A DNA stretch of 40,910 bases. Source: an uncultured Bacillota bacterium. Its GTDB lineage: Bacteria; Bacillota; Clostridia; Christensenellales; Pumilibacteraceae. A program made the position numbers and the translations under genes. The notes under the pieces are model-generated. The model had not been told where the DNA came from. It made no database searches and worked only from the letters and a program-made list of their open reading frames with translations. The stretch spans positions 1-40,910 of the forward strand of contig CASFJH010000063.1 of assembly GCA_949294845.1 (NCBI GenBank), written 5' to 3'. Positions 15,793-25,985 of the stretch are shown here, in pieces. The stretch's first letter is position 1; the number at the start of each line of letters is the position of its first letter.

Positions 15793-16497
15793 ATGACCGG
15801 TAATGAAAAGTTTGTCCGCAGAGTTGTAGCAAACTGTATTCTTGGCGCCGTTATAATAGCGGTTTTCGGAGTAAGCTTCGCGTTTTTGAGTAGGGACGTA
15901 TCTACGGCTGACGCGCCCATTTACAAAGGCGGTTCGTCCGATAAGGTTTCTCTTATGGTGAACGTGTATTGGGGAACCGAGTATATTCAGCCCATGCTGG
16001 ATATTTTTGCCGAAAACGGAGTTACGACGACCTTTTTCGTAGGCGGTATGTGGGTCAGGGATAATGAGGAAACGCTCAAAAAAATATGCGCCGCCGGGCA
16101 TGAAATAGCCAATCACGGCTATTTTCACAAAGACCATAAGAAGCTGAATTACGAGCGCAACCGCGAGGAAATAGAGGTTACGCATAAGCTTGTCGAAAGC
16201 ATAACGGGCGTGAGCATGAATCTTTTTGCGCCGCCGTCCGGCTCTTTCGGAGACACTGCCATAAAAGCCGCCGAAGATCTCGGATATAAGACTATCATGT
16301 GGTCTCTTGACACTATCGACTGGCGCGATAAGGACAGCGAGCTGATATTTTCGCGCGCTACGGAAAAAGCAGAAGGCGGAAGCCTTATACTCATGCATCC
16401 GACGGAAGCTACGGTAAACGCTTTAAACAGAATTATACGGACGCTTGCAAACAAACAGCTTAAAGTAGCCAAAGTCAGCGAAGTGCTGGCGGTATAA
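15793..16497 (+). CDS. NodB-fold polysaccharide deacetylase, sporulation-type
   Basis: 234-aa protein with an N-terminal membrane anchor (residues ~12-34) and an external NodB-homology domain, the fold of peptidoglycan and chitin deacetylases. The metal-binding histidines are present in NHGYFHKDH, and the APPSGSFG, SLDTIDW and LMHPT motifs follow. The usual first motif TFDDG reads MVNVYWG, so the aspartate thought to act as catalytic base is replaced by Asn. Activity may be altered or absent. The position after pnp and before the M16 peptidase recalls the YlxY/PdaB-type deacetylases of spore formers. The ribosome site is GAGGTG. Confidence 0.8.
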   Translation: MTGNEKFVRRVVANCILGAVIIAVFGVSFAFLSRDVSTADAPIYKGGSSDKVSLMVNVYWGTEYIQPMLDIFAENGVTTTFFVGGMWVRDNEETLKKICAAGHEIANHGYFHKDHKKLNYERNREEIEVTHKLVESITGVSMNLFAPPSGSFGDTAIKAAEDLGYKTIMWSLDTIDWRDKDSELIFSRATEKAEGGSLILMHPTEATVNALNRIIRTLANKQLKVAKVSEVLAV

Positions 16498-16560
16498 AGG
16501 CGTATTCGGCGTTTATATATGCGCGCGTTTTGCAATACTATATGAAGAGGAAAAACAAAA

Positions 16561-17823
16561 ATGGCCGAAGTAATACGATACGATAACGGACTGAGAGTCA
16601 TAACCGAGCATTTTCCCGCGCTCAGATCGGCTGCAGTCGGAATTTTCGTTGGAGCGGGAAGCACCGGCGAAACGAGAGCGGACAACGGACTGGCGCATTT
16701 TACCGAACACATGATGTTCAAGGGAACGGATAAGATGTCGCCGTTTGAAATAGCGGCTGCTTTTGAGGATAAGGGCGCTGTCGTCAACGCGTTTACGAGC
16801 AAGGAGTGCACCTGCTATTATTTTAAATCCGTGGACGAAAACGTGGAGAGCTGTTTTGCAACGCTCGGCCACATATTTTTCGATTCCGTTTTCCCTCGGG
16901 ACGAGCTTGAAAAAGAACGCAACGTTATCATCGAGGAAATCAATATGGGGGAGGACGATCCCTCGGACATCTGTTACGATCTGATCGCAGAGGCGGTGTA
17001 CGGCGGCGAATCCTTGGCGTTTCCCATTATCGGCAATATCGGTAACGTAAAGAAATTCGACGGCGACGACATAAGACGTTTTATGCGCGAACATTACCGC
17101 CCGGAAAATACGGTAATCTCGTTTGCCGGCTGCGTGGACTCGGACTGTGCGGACAAGCTGGTGAAAAAATATATACTCGGACGTTTTGCAGAATACTCCG
17201 CCGCGCCGCGCCGCATTCAGGCTGTGGCGAAAGTGAAAAGCGGATTCAGAGAACGAATAAAGGATTTCGAGCAGTCGAATATCGCGGTAGCGTATCCGAC
17301 GATACCGTTCAACGACGGAAAGACAATGACTCAGTCCGCGCTTAATCTTATTGCAGGCGGCGGCATGAGCTCGAGACTGTTCCAGAGCATAAGAGAAAAA
17401 CAGGGATTGGCTTACAGCGTTTACACATCGCCTTCGGCATACGTCAACAACGGATACTTCGCCGTTTATCTGAATATAACCGCGTCGAATACCGCCCGCG
17501 CGTGCGAAAGCGTAAGACGCGAGCTTGAAAAGCTTGCCGCCGAAGGAGTTTCGGACTCGGAATTTATGCGTGCAGGAACTCAGCTTAAATCGGCGTTACT
17601 GTTCGGACAGGAAAACTGCCAGTCCGTAATGCTTGCCGGAGGCAAACTGCTGCTTATGTGCGACGAAATTTACGATGTAGACAAGCGTGTGCGCGAGATT
17701 GACGCGGTAACGCCTTCCGACGTCAACGAATTCATACGCAGATATCTCACGCCTGACAGAGTATGCGCGGCATATGTCGGCAAAGATTACGACGCCGATA
17801 TCATGAAAATTTTCAAGGAGTAA
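16561..17823 (+). CDS. M16-family zinc peptidase
   Basis: 420-aa peptidase of the processing-peptidase/YmxG (MlpA) type. The inverted zinc motif HFTEH is at 46-50 with the distal glutamate in the IIEEINMGEDDPSD segment. The C-terminal half is the second M16 domain with GGGMSSRLFQSIREKQGLAY. The length is typical. The substrate is not known. A GAAGAGG ribosome site precedes ATG 16561. It sits in the conserved Firmicute cluster pnp - deacetylase - M16 peptidase, and the next gene starts three bases after its stop. Confidence 0.9.
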   Translation: MAEVIRYDNGLRVITEHFPALRSAAVGIFVGAGSTGETRADNGLAHFTEHMMFKGTDKMSPFEIAAAFEDKGAVVNAFTSKECTCYYFKSVDENVESCFATLGHIFFDSVFPRDELEKERNVIIEEINMGEDDPSDICYDLIAEAVYGGESLAFPIIGNIGNVKKFDGDDIRRFMREHYRPENTVISFAGCVDSDCADKLVKKYILGRFAEYSAAPRRIQAVAKVKSGFRERIKDFEQSNIAVAYPTIPFNDGKTMTQSALNLIAGGGMSSRLFQSIREKQGLAYSVYTSPSAYVNNGYFAVYLNITASNTARACESVRRELEKLAAEGVSDSEFMRAGTQLKSALLFGQENCQSVMLAGGKLLLMCDEIYDVDKRVREIDAVTPSDVNEFIRRYLTPDRVCAAYVGKDYDADIMKIFKE

Positions 17824-17826
17824 ATA

Positions 17827-18213
17827 ATGGAGAATTCCGACGAAAGAGTAGACAAGCTTGACGTCATTTTTACTATGCAGAAGGCTTTGGACGGGTATAT
17901 CACGCGCGAAAGAGGTCTTGACTTTTCGCAGTCCGAATGGATTCAGAAACGGATGCTCGCGCTTATTTCGGAGCTGGCCGAGGTTCTTGACGAGGTCAAA
18001 TTCAAATGGTGGAAGAATTCCGCTCCGATCGATTCAGACGCGTTGAAAGAAGAGCTTGTGGACGTTTTGCACTTTTACATAGGAATGTGTATCGACGCCG
18101 GTATGACCGCCGACGAAATGTACGATATTTATCTTAGGAAAAATAAGGAAAATTACGACAGGCAAAACGGACTTTCGGCAAAAAAAGGATATTCGCTTTC
18201 GGGCGAAAATTAA
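17827..18213 (+). CDS. Dimeric dUTPase-type nucleotide pyrophosphohydrolase
   Basis: 128-aa all-alpha NTP-pyrophosphatase of the dimeric dUTPase family. Such enzymes cleave dUTP to dUMP and pyrophosphate. Visible motifs are the helix ELAEVLDEVKFKWWK, with the metal-binding glutamates, and EELVDVLHFYIGM. The ribosome site AAGGAG lies in the last codons of the M16 gene, so the two are translationally linked. Confidence 0.85.
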   Translation: MENSDERVDKLDVIFTMQKALDGYITRERGLDFSQSEWIQKRMLALISELAEVLDEVKFKWWKNSAPIDSDALKEELVDVLHFYIGMCIDAGMTADEMYDIYLRKNKENYDRQNGLSAKKGYSLSGEN

Positions 18214-18241
18214 AAATTTTTCAGCAAAAGGCTTAAAACTA

Positions 18242-18271
18242 TTGTAAATTGACCGTAAGGTATGCTATAAT
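18242..18271 (+). promoter_or_regulatory. Extended -10 promoter ahead of ftsK
   Basis: A perfect TATAAT (18266-18271) preceded by TG one base upstream (extended -10, TGCTATAAT), with TTGTAA (18242-18247) as a weak -35 at an 18-base spacing. Confidence 0.6.
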
Positions 18272-18307
18272 AGATAAAATAAAGACTACTGTCTGCGAGG
18301 TTATGTT

Positions 18308-21300
18308 TTGTCGCCCGGAAGATATACAAACGGCAGAAAAAAAAGAGACGGAGGTAACGAGGTTGTAGGCGTCGGTATTATTATCGCCGCCGCTTTCGTG
18401 CTTCTGTGTATTATTGTGCCGCCCGTTATAGGGCTGGTATCCAGAGCGGTCAACGGCATAGTGACCGGTATTTTCGGATTTACCGCATACCCTGTGTTTA
18501 TATGCCTTCTCATTTACGGTATTTCGCTCGCCAAGAATATCGAGCCGGCTTTGCCGGGAAAATATATTGCGGCGATTTCCGTTGCCGCAGTGTGTCTGGT
18601 GCTTGTTTTGCAGCTTGCAATAACCAATTCGGCGCTGAATATGGATTTCGCCGAATATGTCTCCTATGTTTACGATCGCAAGAATGCGACGGCCGGCGTC
18701 CTTGCCGGTATAATATCTTACGGACTTCAGGCCGGAATATCGTTGATTTTCACATATATTCTGCTGTCCGTGATAATCATATGTTGCGTGCTGGCGTTGT
18801 TCGGCGTGTTCGGCAAGATAGGCGTAAGGCGCAGAACGACATACAAAAAGGCGGAAACGCCTTCTAAGCCCAATTTTCAGAAGAGCGGGGCAGCGGCGGC
18901 TCCGGTAAAATCCGTTATGGATAACAGCTTGTTCGTCGGCACAATAGAGCCGCCGGCTTCGACTTCGTATGTGACCGAATCCGGCAGCTATTCGGAGCTG
19001 CCCGACCAAAAGCCCGCTTCCAATACTCTTTCCGGATATTACAGCGAGAACGCATATACGCCGGAGTCTGAGCAAAAATCTGCCGGCGACCGTGACGCGA
19101 ACGACAGACATTCCGAAGCGCTCAGAATTTTATACGGAGACAAGTCGCCGTCTTTTTCATCATACGGTCAGTCCGATTCATCGTCGGATAATTCGTCCCG
19201 GACTACTCTCAATTCATACGGATTGGGCGGATACGCCGGCATCGGATCATACGGCGGTACCACAAGTTACGGAACGCCCGTTTTACAGTCGGAGCCGGCG
19301 GTAAAATACGAGTCGGCAAAACCGCCTAAAATCGTGCACAGAGATCTGCCCGAAATCGTTTATCCTGCCGAAAAAGATTTTTCCGGACAGATGATCGACG
19401 GCGAAATAATCAACGGCGACGCATTGTCCGCGCGGCTCGGCCGCGATATGAAAGAGAGCGCGGATATAACCGAAAACATTGCGCCGCCGGCGTCCTCGTT
19501 CAATACTAAAAAGCTTGAAACGGAAGATTTGCAGCCCAAGCAGGCGCCTATAATGAACGGCGACTATTTCGGTACGGATAAATTCCATGTTCCGGCGGCT
19601 GCCGGTCTCGAGCGCGACGGGCAGATTTCTCAGACAAAAAAACCGGAGGCGCCGGTAAAAGAAACGCCGGCGCGGTCGTCCGTGTTTTCGGACGCTCTGT
19701 TTGCGCCCAATAAAAACGTTGCGGCCGAACACGGGCTACCGCCCATATATACGCCTGAGACTTCTTACGACTTACCTCCAAAAGAGATCGAGCTTGAACC
19801 TGCGCCCGAGCGTAAGCCGGTAACGGGGTATACGTCTCCCGATACTAAGTCGTCGGCAACGGCGGAAGTCGAATCCGAAAAGTCTGTAAATAAAATTTCT
19901 TCGGATAACTTTTCTCAATCTCCTTCTCAGCCGCGCGGGGAAAACAGTTTCGAATCGTTACTGAAAGACGAACCTGCGATGCGCGGCCGCGTTGAAGCCG
20001 AAAAGTTTTCCGATGATGAAGCGAAAACCGAGCTGCCTGAAAGCGGTACGAGCGAGCAGGCGGAGCAGCACGACGCACAAACCGATTCCGGTTCGTCCTA
20101 TGGGACGGTTACTTTTAATATGCCGGACGAAGTGGAGGACTTATCCGAGAAGAGAACCGATTCGGGAAAGGATTATACCGGATATTACGCCAAGGAAAAG
20201 AGCGATTTTGAAACGCGCGTGAACGAAATCGACAGCGGATTACGCACCAAAAAATCCAAGGTTATTCCTAATCAGATCAATCTTGAGGATTACAATCGTA
20301 ACGCTATAGACGGAGAGGAGTTGTCTAAACCCAAGAGGCGTCCGCATCGCAAATACAACGCGCCGCCTACGGACTTGCTTCAAGACAATTCGACAAAGCC
20401 CGAAGAGTATGGCGGAGACTGTCAGGAAAAAGCGCGTATTCTCGAAGAAACGCTTGAAAATCTTAAGCTGCCTGCCAAGGTGTCCGCAATAACGAAAGGG
20501 CCTGCCGTAACCCGTTACGAGTTGGAAATGCCGCCAGGACAGTCTATCAAAAAGATCGAATCGTTCCAGCAGGATATTGCTTATAACTTAGCTTCAAACG
20601 GTAAAATCCGTATCGAAACGCCTATTCCCGGCAAGCGCGCCGTCGGCATAGAAGTGCCGAACGAGCAGATTGCCGTCGTTGCGCTCAGAGATATTATAGT
20701 ATCCAAAGAGTTCCAGAAGGCGACTTCGCCGCTAACTTTGGCGCTCGGTAAAGATATTGCCGGACAGAATATCGTCTGCGCTCTGGAGAAAATGCCGCAT
20801 CTGCTTATTGCTGGCGCTACGAACAGCGGCAAAAGCGCCTGTCTTAACGCCATCATAATGAGTATTCTCTATAAAAGCTCTCCCGAAGACGTAAGACTGA
20901 TTCTGGTCGACCCGAAAGAAGTCGAGTTCCGCATATATCGCGGAATGCCGCATCTGCTTATTCCTGAAATTCTTACCGATACCGACCAGGCGAGCAACGC
21001 GTTCAAATGGGCTAAGACCGAAATGGACAGGCGGTATAAGCTGCTGAGCAAATATTGCGCGCGCAACGTCACCGAGTTCAATAATTCTCAGGCTGTAAAA
21101 GACGGGCTTGAAGACAAAATGTACAGCATAGTGATTATTGTCGACGAGCTCGCCGAGCTTATGCTGTCAAACAATCATAAGGAATTCGAGGACAGAATGA
21201 CGTCTGTCGCGCAAAAGGCAAGGGCGGCCGGTATTCATTTGATACTCGCTACGCAGCGCCCCTCCGTAAATATCATAACCGGTACGATAAAAGCCAACCT

Positions 21301-21826
21301 GCCCAGCCGAATCGCTTTTGCGGTTACAAGCTTTGTCGATTCAAAGACCATACTGGACGAGGCCGGCGCCGAAGCTCTTCTCGGCCGCGGAGATATGTTA
21401 TACGCGCCACTCGATAAGCCGGAGCCTACACGCGTTCAGGGCGCTTACGTTACGACAGAGGAGGTTGCGTCAATAGTTTCATATGTGCGCGACAACAACG
21501 AGGCGTATTTCGATGAGGATATCACGACGGAAATCATGTCCAAGAAGGACCCTGTCGTGGAGAGCGCCGCAGGCGATGACGACGACGAAGGCTACGACGT
21601 GCTGATGAAGTCTGTTTTAAAGCGAGTCATCGAATCGGGGCAGGCCTCGACTTCCATGATACAGAGGCGTTTTTCGGTCGGTTATGCCCGCGCTTCAAGG
21701 ATAATCGATCAGATGGAAAGCAATAAGTTTATAGGACCTCTAGACGGAAGCAAGCCTCGCGAAGTCTACATCACGAGAGAGCAGTTCAAAGAAATTTTCG
21801 GCGAGGATATTGACGAGGTATCATAA
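18308..21826 (+). CDS. ftsK: DNA translocase FtsK/SpoIIIE
   Basis: 1172-aa membrane-anchored DNA pump that moves chromosomes through the closing septum or into the forespore. The N-terminus has four membrane helices (within residues 18-168). Residues ~175-680 form a low-complexity Ser/Glu/Pro/Lys-rich linker of about 500 residues. The motor follows (from ~682), with Walker A GATNSGKS at 836-843, Walker B IIVDELAELM and the ATQRP motif. The C-terminal gamma winged helix (~1095-1165) contains RRFSVGYARASRIIDQME. The family is usually near 750-850 aa, so the extra length is the linker. The start is TTG 18308 with GAGG at 18297-18300. rimO starts on the last base of its stop. Confidence 0.94.
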   Translation: MSPGRYTNGRKKRDGGNEVVGVGIIIAAAFVLLCIIVPPVIGLVSRAVNGIVTGIFGFTAYPVFICLLIYGISLAKNIEPALPGKYIAAISVAAVCLVLVLQLAITNSALNMDFAEYVSYVYDRKNATAGVLAGIISYGLQAGISLIFTYILLSVIIICCVLALFGVFGKIGVRRRTTYKKAETPSKPNFQKSGAAAAPVKSVMDNSLFVGTIEPPASTSYVTESGSYSELPDQKPASNTLSGYYSENAYTPESEQKSAGDRDANDRHSEALRILYGDKSPSFSSYGQSDSSSDNSSRTTLNSYGLGGYAGIGSYGGTTSYGTPVLQSEPAVKYESAKPPKIVHRDLPEIVYPAEKDFSGQMIDGEIINGDALSARLGRDMKESADITENIAPPASSFNTKKLETEDLQPKQAPIMNGDYFGTDKFHVPAAAGLERDGQISQTKKPEAPVKETPARSSVFSDALFAPNKNVAAEHGLPPIYTPETSYDLPPKEIELEPAPERKPVTGYTSPDTKSSATAEVESEKSVNKISSDNFSQSPSQPRGENSFESLLKDEPAMRGRVEAEKFSDDEAKTELPESGTSEQAEQHDAQTDSGSSYGTVTFNMPDEVEDLSEKRTDSGKDYTGYYAKEKSDFETRVNEIDSGLRTKKSKVIPNQINLEDYNRNAIDGEELSKPKRRPHRKYNAPPTDLLQDNSTKPEEYGGDCQEKARILEETLENLKLPAKVSAITKGPAVTRYELEMPPGQSIKKIESFQQDIAYNLASNGKIRIETPIPGKRAVGIEVPNEQIAVVALRDIIVSKEFQKATSPLTLALGKDIAGQNIVCALEKMPHLLIAGATNSGKSACLNAIIMSILYKSSPEDVRLILVDPKEVEFRIYRGMPHLLIPEILTDTDQASNAFKWAKTEMDRRYKLLSKYCARNVTEFNNSQAVKDGLEDKMYSIVIIVDELAELMLSNNHKEFEDRMTSVAQKARAAGIHLILATQRPSVNIITGTIKANLPSRIAFAVTSFVDSKTILDEAGAEALLGRGDMLYAPLDKPEPTRVQGAYVTTEEVASIVSYVRDNNEAYFDEDITTEIMSKKDPVVESAAGDDDDEGYDVLMKSVLKRVIESGQASTSMIQRRFSVGYARASRIIDQMESNKFIGPLDGSKPREVYITREQFKEIFGEDIDEVS

Positions 21827-23124
21827 TGAGAACGTTTGCGTTGATTTCTCTCGGCTGCGATAAAAACCGCGTTGACTCAGAGCGTATACTGGGCGCGCTG
21901 AACGGCGCATTTGCCGTTGCCGAACCTGAAAATGCCGATCTCATTATCGTAAATACCTGCGCGTTTATCGAGAGCGCGAGAGAGGAGGCGGTGGATACTA
22001 TCCTCGCCGCCGCTTCTCTTAAGCAAAAGAAATGCAAGAAGCTTATGGTGGTCGGATGTCTTGCAGGGCTGTATGCCGAAGATATTAAAAAGGGTATTCC
22101 CGAGGTGGACGCGATAGTTCCTGTCGGTAACTACGCGTCTGTGGGCAAAATAGCCGCGGAGCTGTTTTCGGATGACGGCGGGGAAAGCGTAACGGGGTTA
22201 CGGCCTTTCGGCAGTAACAGGCTTTTGACTACCCCGCAGCATTACGCTTATTTGAAAGTAGCCGACGGATGCGACAACCACTGTACATACTGTATGATAC
22301 CGGCATTGCGCGGCAGATACGCGTCTGTTCCGCTCGAAGAGTTGGTGTTCGAAGCCGAGGGACTTGTCCGCGACGGAGTAAAGGAGCTGATACTCGTCGC
22401 TCAGGATCTTACCAGATACGGCAAGGATCTTTACGGCGAATACCGCCTTACCGAGCTGCTGAAGCGGCTTATAGAAACAGACGTACAGCGTATACGGCTC
22501 ATGTACTGTTATCCGGAACTGGTAACAGACAAGCTCATAGAACTGATTTCAAAAGAAAAAAAGATTGCGCGATACATCGATATACCCGTACAGCATATAA
22601 GCGACCGTATTCTGAAGCTTATGAACAGGAAGAGCAGCGGACAGTCTGTGCGCGCTCTGTTTGACAAGATACGCGCCGCCGACAGCGATATAGCGATCAG
22701 GACAACGCTGATGGTGGGTTTTCCGGGAGAAACCGAAGCGGAATTCGGCGAGTTGTGCGAATTCGTGGAACAGTACAAGCCCGATCATGTCGGCGTATTC
22801 GCATATTCTGACGAGGAAACTCCCTCGTCGCGTTTGCCGGGTAAGGTTTCGCGCCGCACCAAGCTGGCAAGGGTAGATAAGATAGGCGAGCTGCATCTTA
22901 AAAATACTGTGGAAAAAAACAGGGCGCTTATAGGCACCACGCAGAGAGTTTTATACGAAGATATAGATTACGAACGCAATATGTTTCGCGGTCGGACGGA
23001 GAAAAATGCTCCCGATACGGACGCGGCAGTATTTTTTACCGCGCCTTTCGCCGACGTCGGCAATATTTACGACGTGCGGATAACCGACGTAGACGATTAT
23101 GACCTTATAGGAGAAGCCGAATAA
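21826..23124 (+). CDS. rimO: Ribosomal protein S12 methylthiotransferase RimO
   Basis: 432-aa radical-SAM enzyme that adds a methylthio group to an aspartate of ribosomal protein S12. The UPF0004 domain opens with SLGCDKNRVDSE and NTCAFIESAREE, which distinguish RimO from MiaB. The radical-SAM cysteines are C149, C153 and C156 (GCDNHCTYC), and a C-terminal TRAM domain (~370-432) is present. It overlaps both neighbours by one base, giving the conserved order ftsK-rimO-pgsA. Confidence 0.95.
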   Translation: MRTFALISLGCDKNRVDSERILGALNGAFAVAEPENADLIIVNTCAFIESAREEAVDTILAAASLKQKKCKKLMVVGCLAGLYAEDIKKGIPEVDAIVPVGNYASVGKIAAELFSDDGGESVTGLRPFGSNRLLTTPQHYAYLKVADGCDNHCTYCMIPALRGRYASVPLEELVFEAEGLVRDGVKELILVAQDLTRYGKDLYGEYRLTELLKRLIETDVQRIRLMYCYPELVTDKLIELISKEKKIARYIDIPVQHISDRILKLMNRKSSGQSVRALFDKIRAADSDIAIRTTLMVGFPGETEAEFGELCEFVEQYKPDHVGVFAYSDEETPSSRLPGKVSRRTKLARVDKIGELHLKNTVEKNRALIGTTQRVLYEDIDYERNMFRGRTEKNAPDTDAAVFFTAPFADVGNIYDVRITDVDDYDLIGEAE

Positions 23125-23693
23125 TGAATTTGCCCACCAAACTTACAGTCGCGCGTATTGTAATGATTCCGTTGTTTATCGTGTTGTTTTTCGTTGAAGC
23201 GATTCCGTACAACCGTTTTTTTGCGACGGCGGTATTCATGCTGGCCAGCGCCACCGATTTCCTCGACGGGCGGCTGGCCCGTAAGTATAATCTGGTGACA
23301 AATCTCGGTAAATTTCTCGATCCCATCGCGGACAAAATGCTTGTAAGCTGCGCTTTGATAGCTATTTCGGTCGAAACTACGTTTTTGCAGACGGCGGTCG
23401 TTATATTTACCATGGTGATCCTGTGCCGCGAGCTTATGATAAGCGCTTTCAGAACGATTGCTTGCACGAAAAACGTTATTCTCGCTGCGGATAAACTCGG
23501 CAAAATAAAGACGACGCTGCAGATGATCGCGCTTATACTGCTAATTCCTTACGCCGATATTTACGCCTTACACGGCTTTACTGGAGACGTTATATATTAT
23601 ATCGGATTTGCGTTTCTTTCGCTTGCCACGCTTATGACGATCGTTTCCGCATTAAATTACGTCATCAAAAACAGAGAGGTGCTTAAAGACTGA
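23124..23693 (+). CDS. pgsA: CDP-diacylglycerol-glycerol-3-phosphate 3-phosphatidyltransferase
   Basis: 189-aa membrane enzyme making phosphatidylglycerol phosphate from CDP-diacylglycerol and glycerol-3-phosphate. The CDP-alcohol phosphotransferase motif DG-x2-AR-x8-G-x3-D-x3-D is seen in the segment from DFLDGRLARK to NLGKFLDPIADK (about residues 46-72). Several membrane helices flank it. It overlaps rimO by one base and the next gene by one base (TGATG). Confidence 0.95.
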   Translation: MNLPTKLTVARIVMIPLFIVLFFVEAIPYNRFFATAVFMLASATDFLDGRLARKYNLVTNLGKFLDPIADKMLVSCALIAISVETTFLQTAVVIFTMVILCRELMISAFRTIACTKNVILAADKLGKIKTTLQMIALILLIPYADIYALHGFTGDVIYYIGFAFLSLATLMTIVSALNYVIKNREVLKD

Positions 23694-24778
23694 TGAGAGT
23701 TGGGATACTGGTAATCGACGTATTCGACTTTCCTGTGTCAGACCTGGTCAAAGCGTTGTCAGAGCGCGGGTATGAAACCTCCGCGGTGCTTTATGTCGGC
23801 GCCAAAAATTTGGAAACGGGAGAACATTATATAGGGGATAATGCCGATTCGGTGATAGTTTGCGGCAATACCGGCAGTTTCATGGAGTGGATCAGACAGT
23901 CATACGATGTTGAAGAAAAGCTTCAGGCGTTTTCCATAGCCGACAAGTCATACGCGCTGTACGACGCCTCGGACGATGACTTTATTGAAAATACCTTAGT
24001 GCCGATGCTCAATGCCGGAAGCCGCACGTTTTACACGACCACGCGTTTCCGTACCTTCGGACGCACTGAGGCCGAGCTGCGCGAAATGTTAAAGGATCAG
24101 TTGCGAAACAGAAACCGCATCGTATTCGAGTTTTACCCCGAACGCGACGAATGTGAAGTGACGATGCGCTACTCTTCCAAAACGTCTAAGGCTTCGGTCG
24201 ACGAAATGATAGCGGCGGTGTCTTCGCGGCTTAAGGACTGCACCTACGCCTTTAACAGCAGGAGTCTTGCTGAAACTGTCGCCGATCTTTTAAAAATACG
24301 CGGTAAAAAGCTGTGTATCGCCGAATCGTTTACCGGCGGAGGAATAGCTGCCGCGCTTACCGCCGTTCCGGGCGCAAGCTCGTTTTTGTATGAGGACGCG
24401 GTATGTTATGCTCCGGAAGCCAAAACGGAGCGGCTAGGCGTCGACAGCGCAATATTGCAGACATACGGCGCCGTAAGCATCGAGACCGTATATGAGATGG
24501 CGGCAGGACTGCTAATGCGCGGCAACTGCGATATCGCCGTTGCCACTACCGGAAACGCAGGTCCCACGGCTGAAAAGGAAGGCGACGTCGGACACTGCTT
24601 TATAGCGGTAGGAGACAGCGCCGGAATACATATATACGAATACCGTTTTACAGGCAGTCGCAGGGAAGTGATCGAAAGCGGCGTAAAACACGCTTTGTTC
24701 AGGCTTTTTAAAAAACTCAGACAGAACGAATTCGAGGAAATGCTCAAAGCGCAGACCGAAAACGAAAAAAGCGAATAA
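23693..24778 (+). CDS. cinA: CinA-like protein with shortened N-terminal domain
   Basis: 361-aa protein. The C-terminal ~165 residues are a clear CinA/PncC amidase domain ([20 protein letters not shown], a GAVS turn, and [17 protein letters not shown]), the type that deamidates nicotinamide mononucleotide. The middle contains the CinA linker ([14 protein letters not shown]). The N-terminal ~110 residues are too short and lack the usual MoCF-domain landmarks such as GDE and GGLGPT, so the pyrophosphatase half seems degenerate. CinA is usually ~410 aa. The place between pgsA and recA is the normal one for cinA. Confidence 0.82.
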   Translation: MRVGILVIDVFDFPVSDLVKALSERGYETSAVLYVGAKNLETGEHYIGDNADSVIVCGNTGSFMEWIRQSYDVEEKLQAFSIADKSYALYDASDDDFIENTLVPMLNAGSRTFYTTTRFRTFGRTEAELREMLKDQLRNRNRIVFEFYPERDECEVTMRYSSKTSKASVDEMIAAVSSRLKDCTYAFNSRSLAETVADLLKIRGKKLCIAESFTGGGIAAALTAVPGASSFLYEDAVCYAPEAKTERLGVDSAILQTYGAVSIETVYEMAAGLLMRGNCDIAVATTGNAGPTAEKEGDVGHCFIAVGDSAGIHIYEYRFTGSRREVIESGVKHALFRLFKKLRQNEFEEMLKAQTENEKSE

Positions 24779-24852
24779 AATTATTAATTCTGGACAAACA
24801 GTTGCCGGATCGGTTGTATTATAATACAGAAAAAAGGTTAAAGGAGATAAAG

Positions 24853-25959
24853 ATGGCAGACAAGAAGAACAAGGATAAACAGGTCAAGGTATACAATACC
24901 GAGATGACCAAAGAAGAAAAGGAGAAAGTGCTGTCCGAGACTTTGGCTCGTATAGAAAAGGAATTCGGCAAGGGCGCAATCATGACGCTGACAGATACGA
25001 AGATCGCGCAGGTCGACGTATTGCCTACGGGCTGTCTGTCGATAGACCTTGCGCTCGGCATCGGCGGACTGCCCCGCGGCAGAATAGTCGAAATATACGG
25101 TCCAGAATCAAGCGGCAAGACTACGCTGTCGCTTCATGTTATAGCCGAAACTCAGAAGAACGGCGGAAACGTGGCGTTTATAGACGCCGAACACGCATTG
25201 GATCCGGAATACGCAAAGGCGCTCGGGATAGATCTTTCGAGGCTGTATGTGTCTCAGCCCGACAACGGCGAGCAGGCGCTCGATATCACGCACAGGCTTG
25301 TGGAGAGCGCTGCTTTCGATCTCGTTGTTATAGACTCGGTTGCGGCTTTGACGCCTAAGGCCGAAATAGACGGGGAGATGGGCGCCAGTTTCGTCGGACT
25401 GCAGGCAAGGCTGATGTCGCAGGCTTTGAGAAAACTTGCGTCGGTTGCCAACAAGTCTAAAACGTGCATAATTTTCATCAATCAGCTGCGCGAAAAAGTC
25501 GGCGTCGTTTACGGCAATCCCGAAGTTACGCCGGGCGGCAAGGCTTTGAAGTTTTACGCCAGCGTGCGCATCGACATAAGGCGTAAGCAGCAGATCACCG
25601 AAAGTTCGGAGGTCGTAGGCAACCATGCCGTTGCTAAAATCGTAAAAAATAAGCTTGCACCTCCTTTTAAAATAGCCGAATTCGACATAATTTACGGGCA
25701 CGGTATAAATAAAATGTCCAGTCTTATCGATATAGCTGCCGAGCTCGACGTCATTCAGAAAGCCGGCTCTTGGTACAGCTACAACGGCGAAAAGCTCGGA
25801 CAGGGTTCGGAAGCGACAAAGAAAGTTCTCGAAGAAAAGCCCGAGCTGGCAGCGGAAATCGAGCAAAAGGTGCGCGCGGCGGCAGCCGAAAGAGACGGGT
25901 TATTCGCCGGAGGCGCAGACGAAGCCGAGGACGATTATGCCGGCGGAAACGAAGAATAA
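24853..25959 (+). CDS. recA: Recombinase RecA
   Basis: 368-aa recombinase and SOS coprotease. Walker [10 protein letters not shown] is near residues 83-91, and [13 protein letters not shown], the MAW-like motif, the L2-region [11 protein letters not shown] and the C-terminal lysine/aspartate-rich tail are present. The start is ATG 24853 with AAGGAG at 24841-24846. An in-frame upstream ATG at 24802 lies in the promoter region. A TATAAT is at 24820-24825 but no -35 sits at a normal distance. No GAAC-N4-GTTC type LexA box was found upstream. Confidence 0.98.
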   Translation: MADKKNKDKQVKVYNTEMTKEEKEKVLSETLARIEKEFGKGAIMTLTDTKIAQVDVLPTGCLSIDLALGIGGLPRGRIVEIYGPESSGKTTLSLHVIAETQKNGGNVAFIDAEHALDPEYAKALGIDLSRLYVSQPDNGEQALDITHRLVESAAFDLVVIDSVAALTPKAEIDGEMGASFVGLQARLMSQALRKLASVANKSKTCIIFINQLREKVGVVYGNPEVTPGGKALKFYASVRIDIRRKQQITESSEVVGNHAVAKIVKNKLAPPFKIAEFDIIYGHGINKMSSLIDIAAELDVIQKAGSWYSYNGEKLGQGSEATKKVLEEKPELAAEIEQKVRAAAAERDGLFAGGADEAEDDYAGGNEE

Positions 25960-25985
25960 CTTTTTCCAAACAGCGGCAAAATTAT

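Noticed and set aside
24781..24852. SOS (LexA) box before recA
   Set aside because: No GAAC-N4-GTTC-like palindrome is present, and the spacing of the visible TATAAT gives no clear -35.
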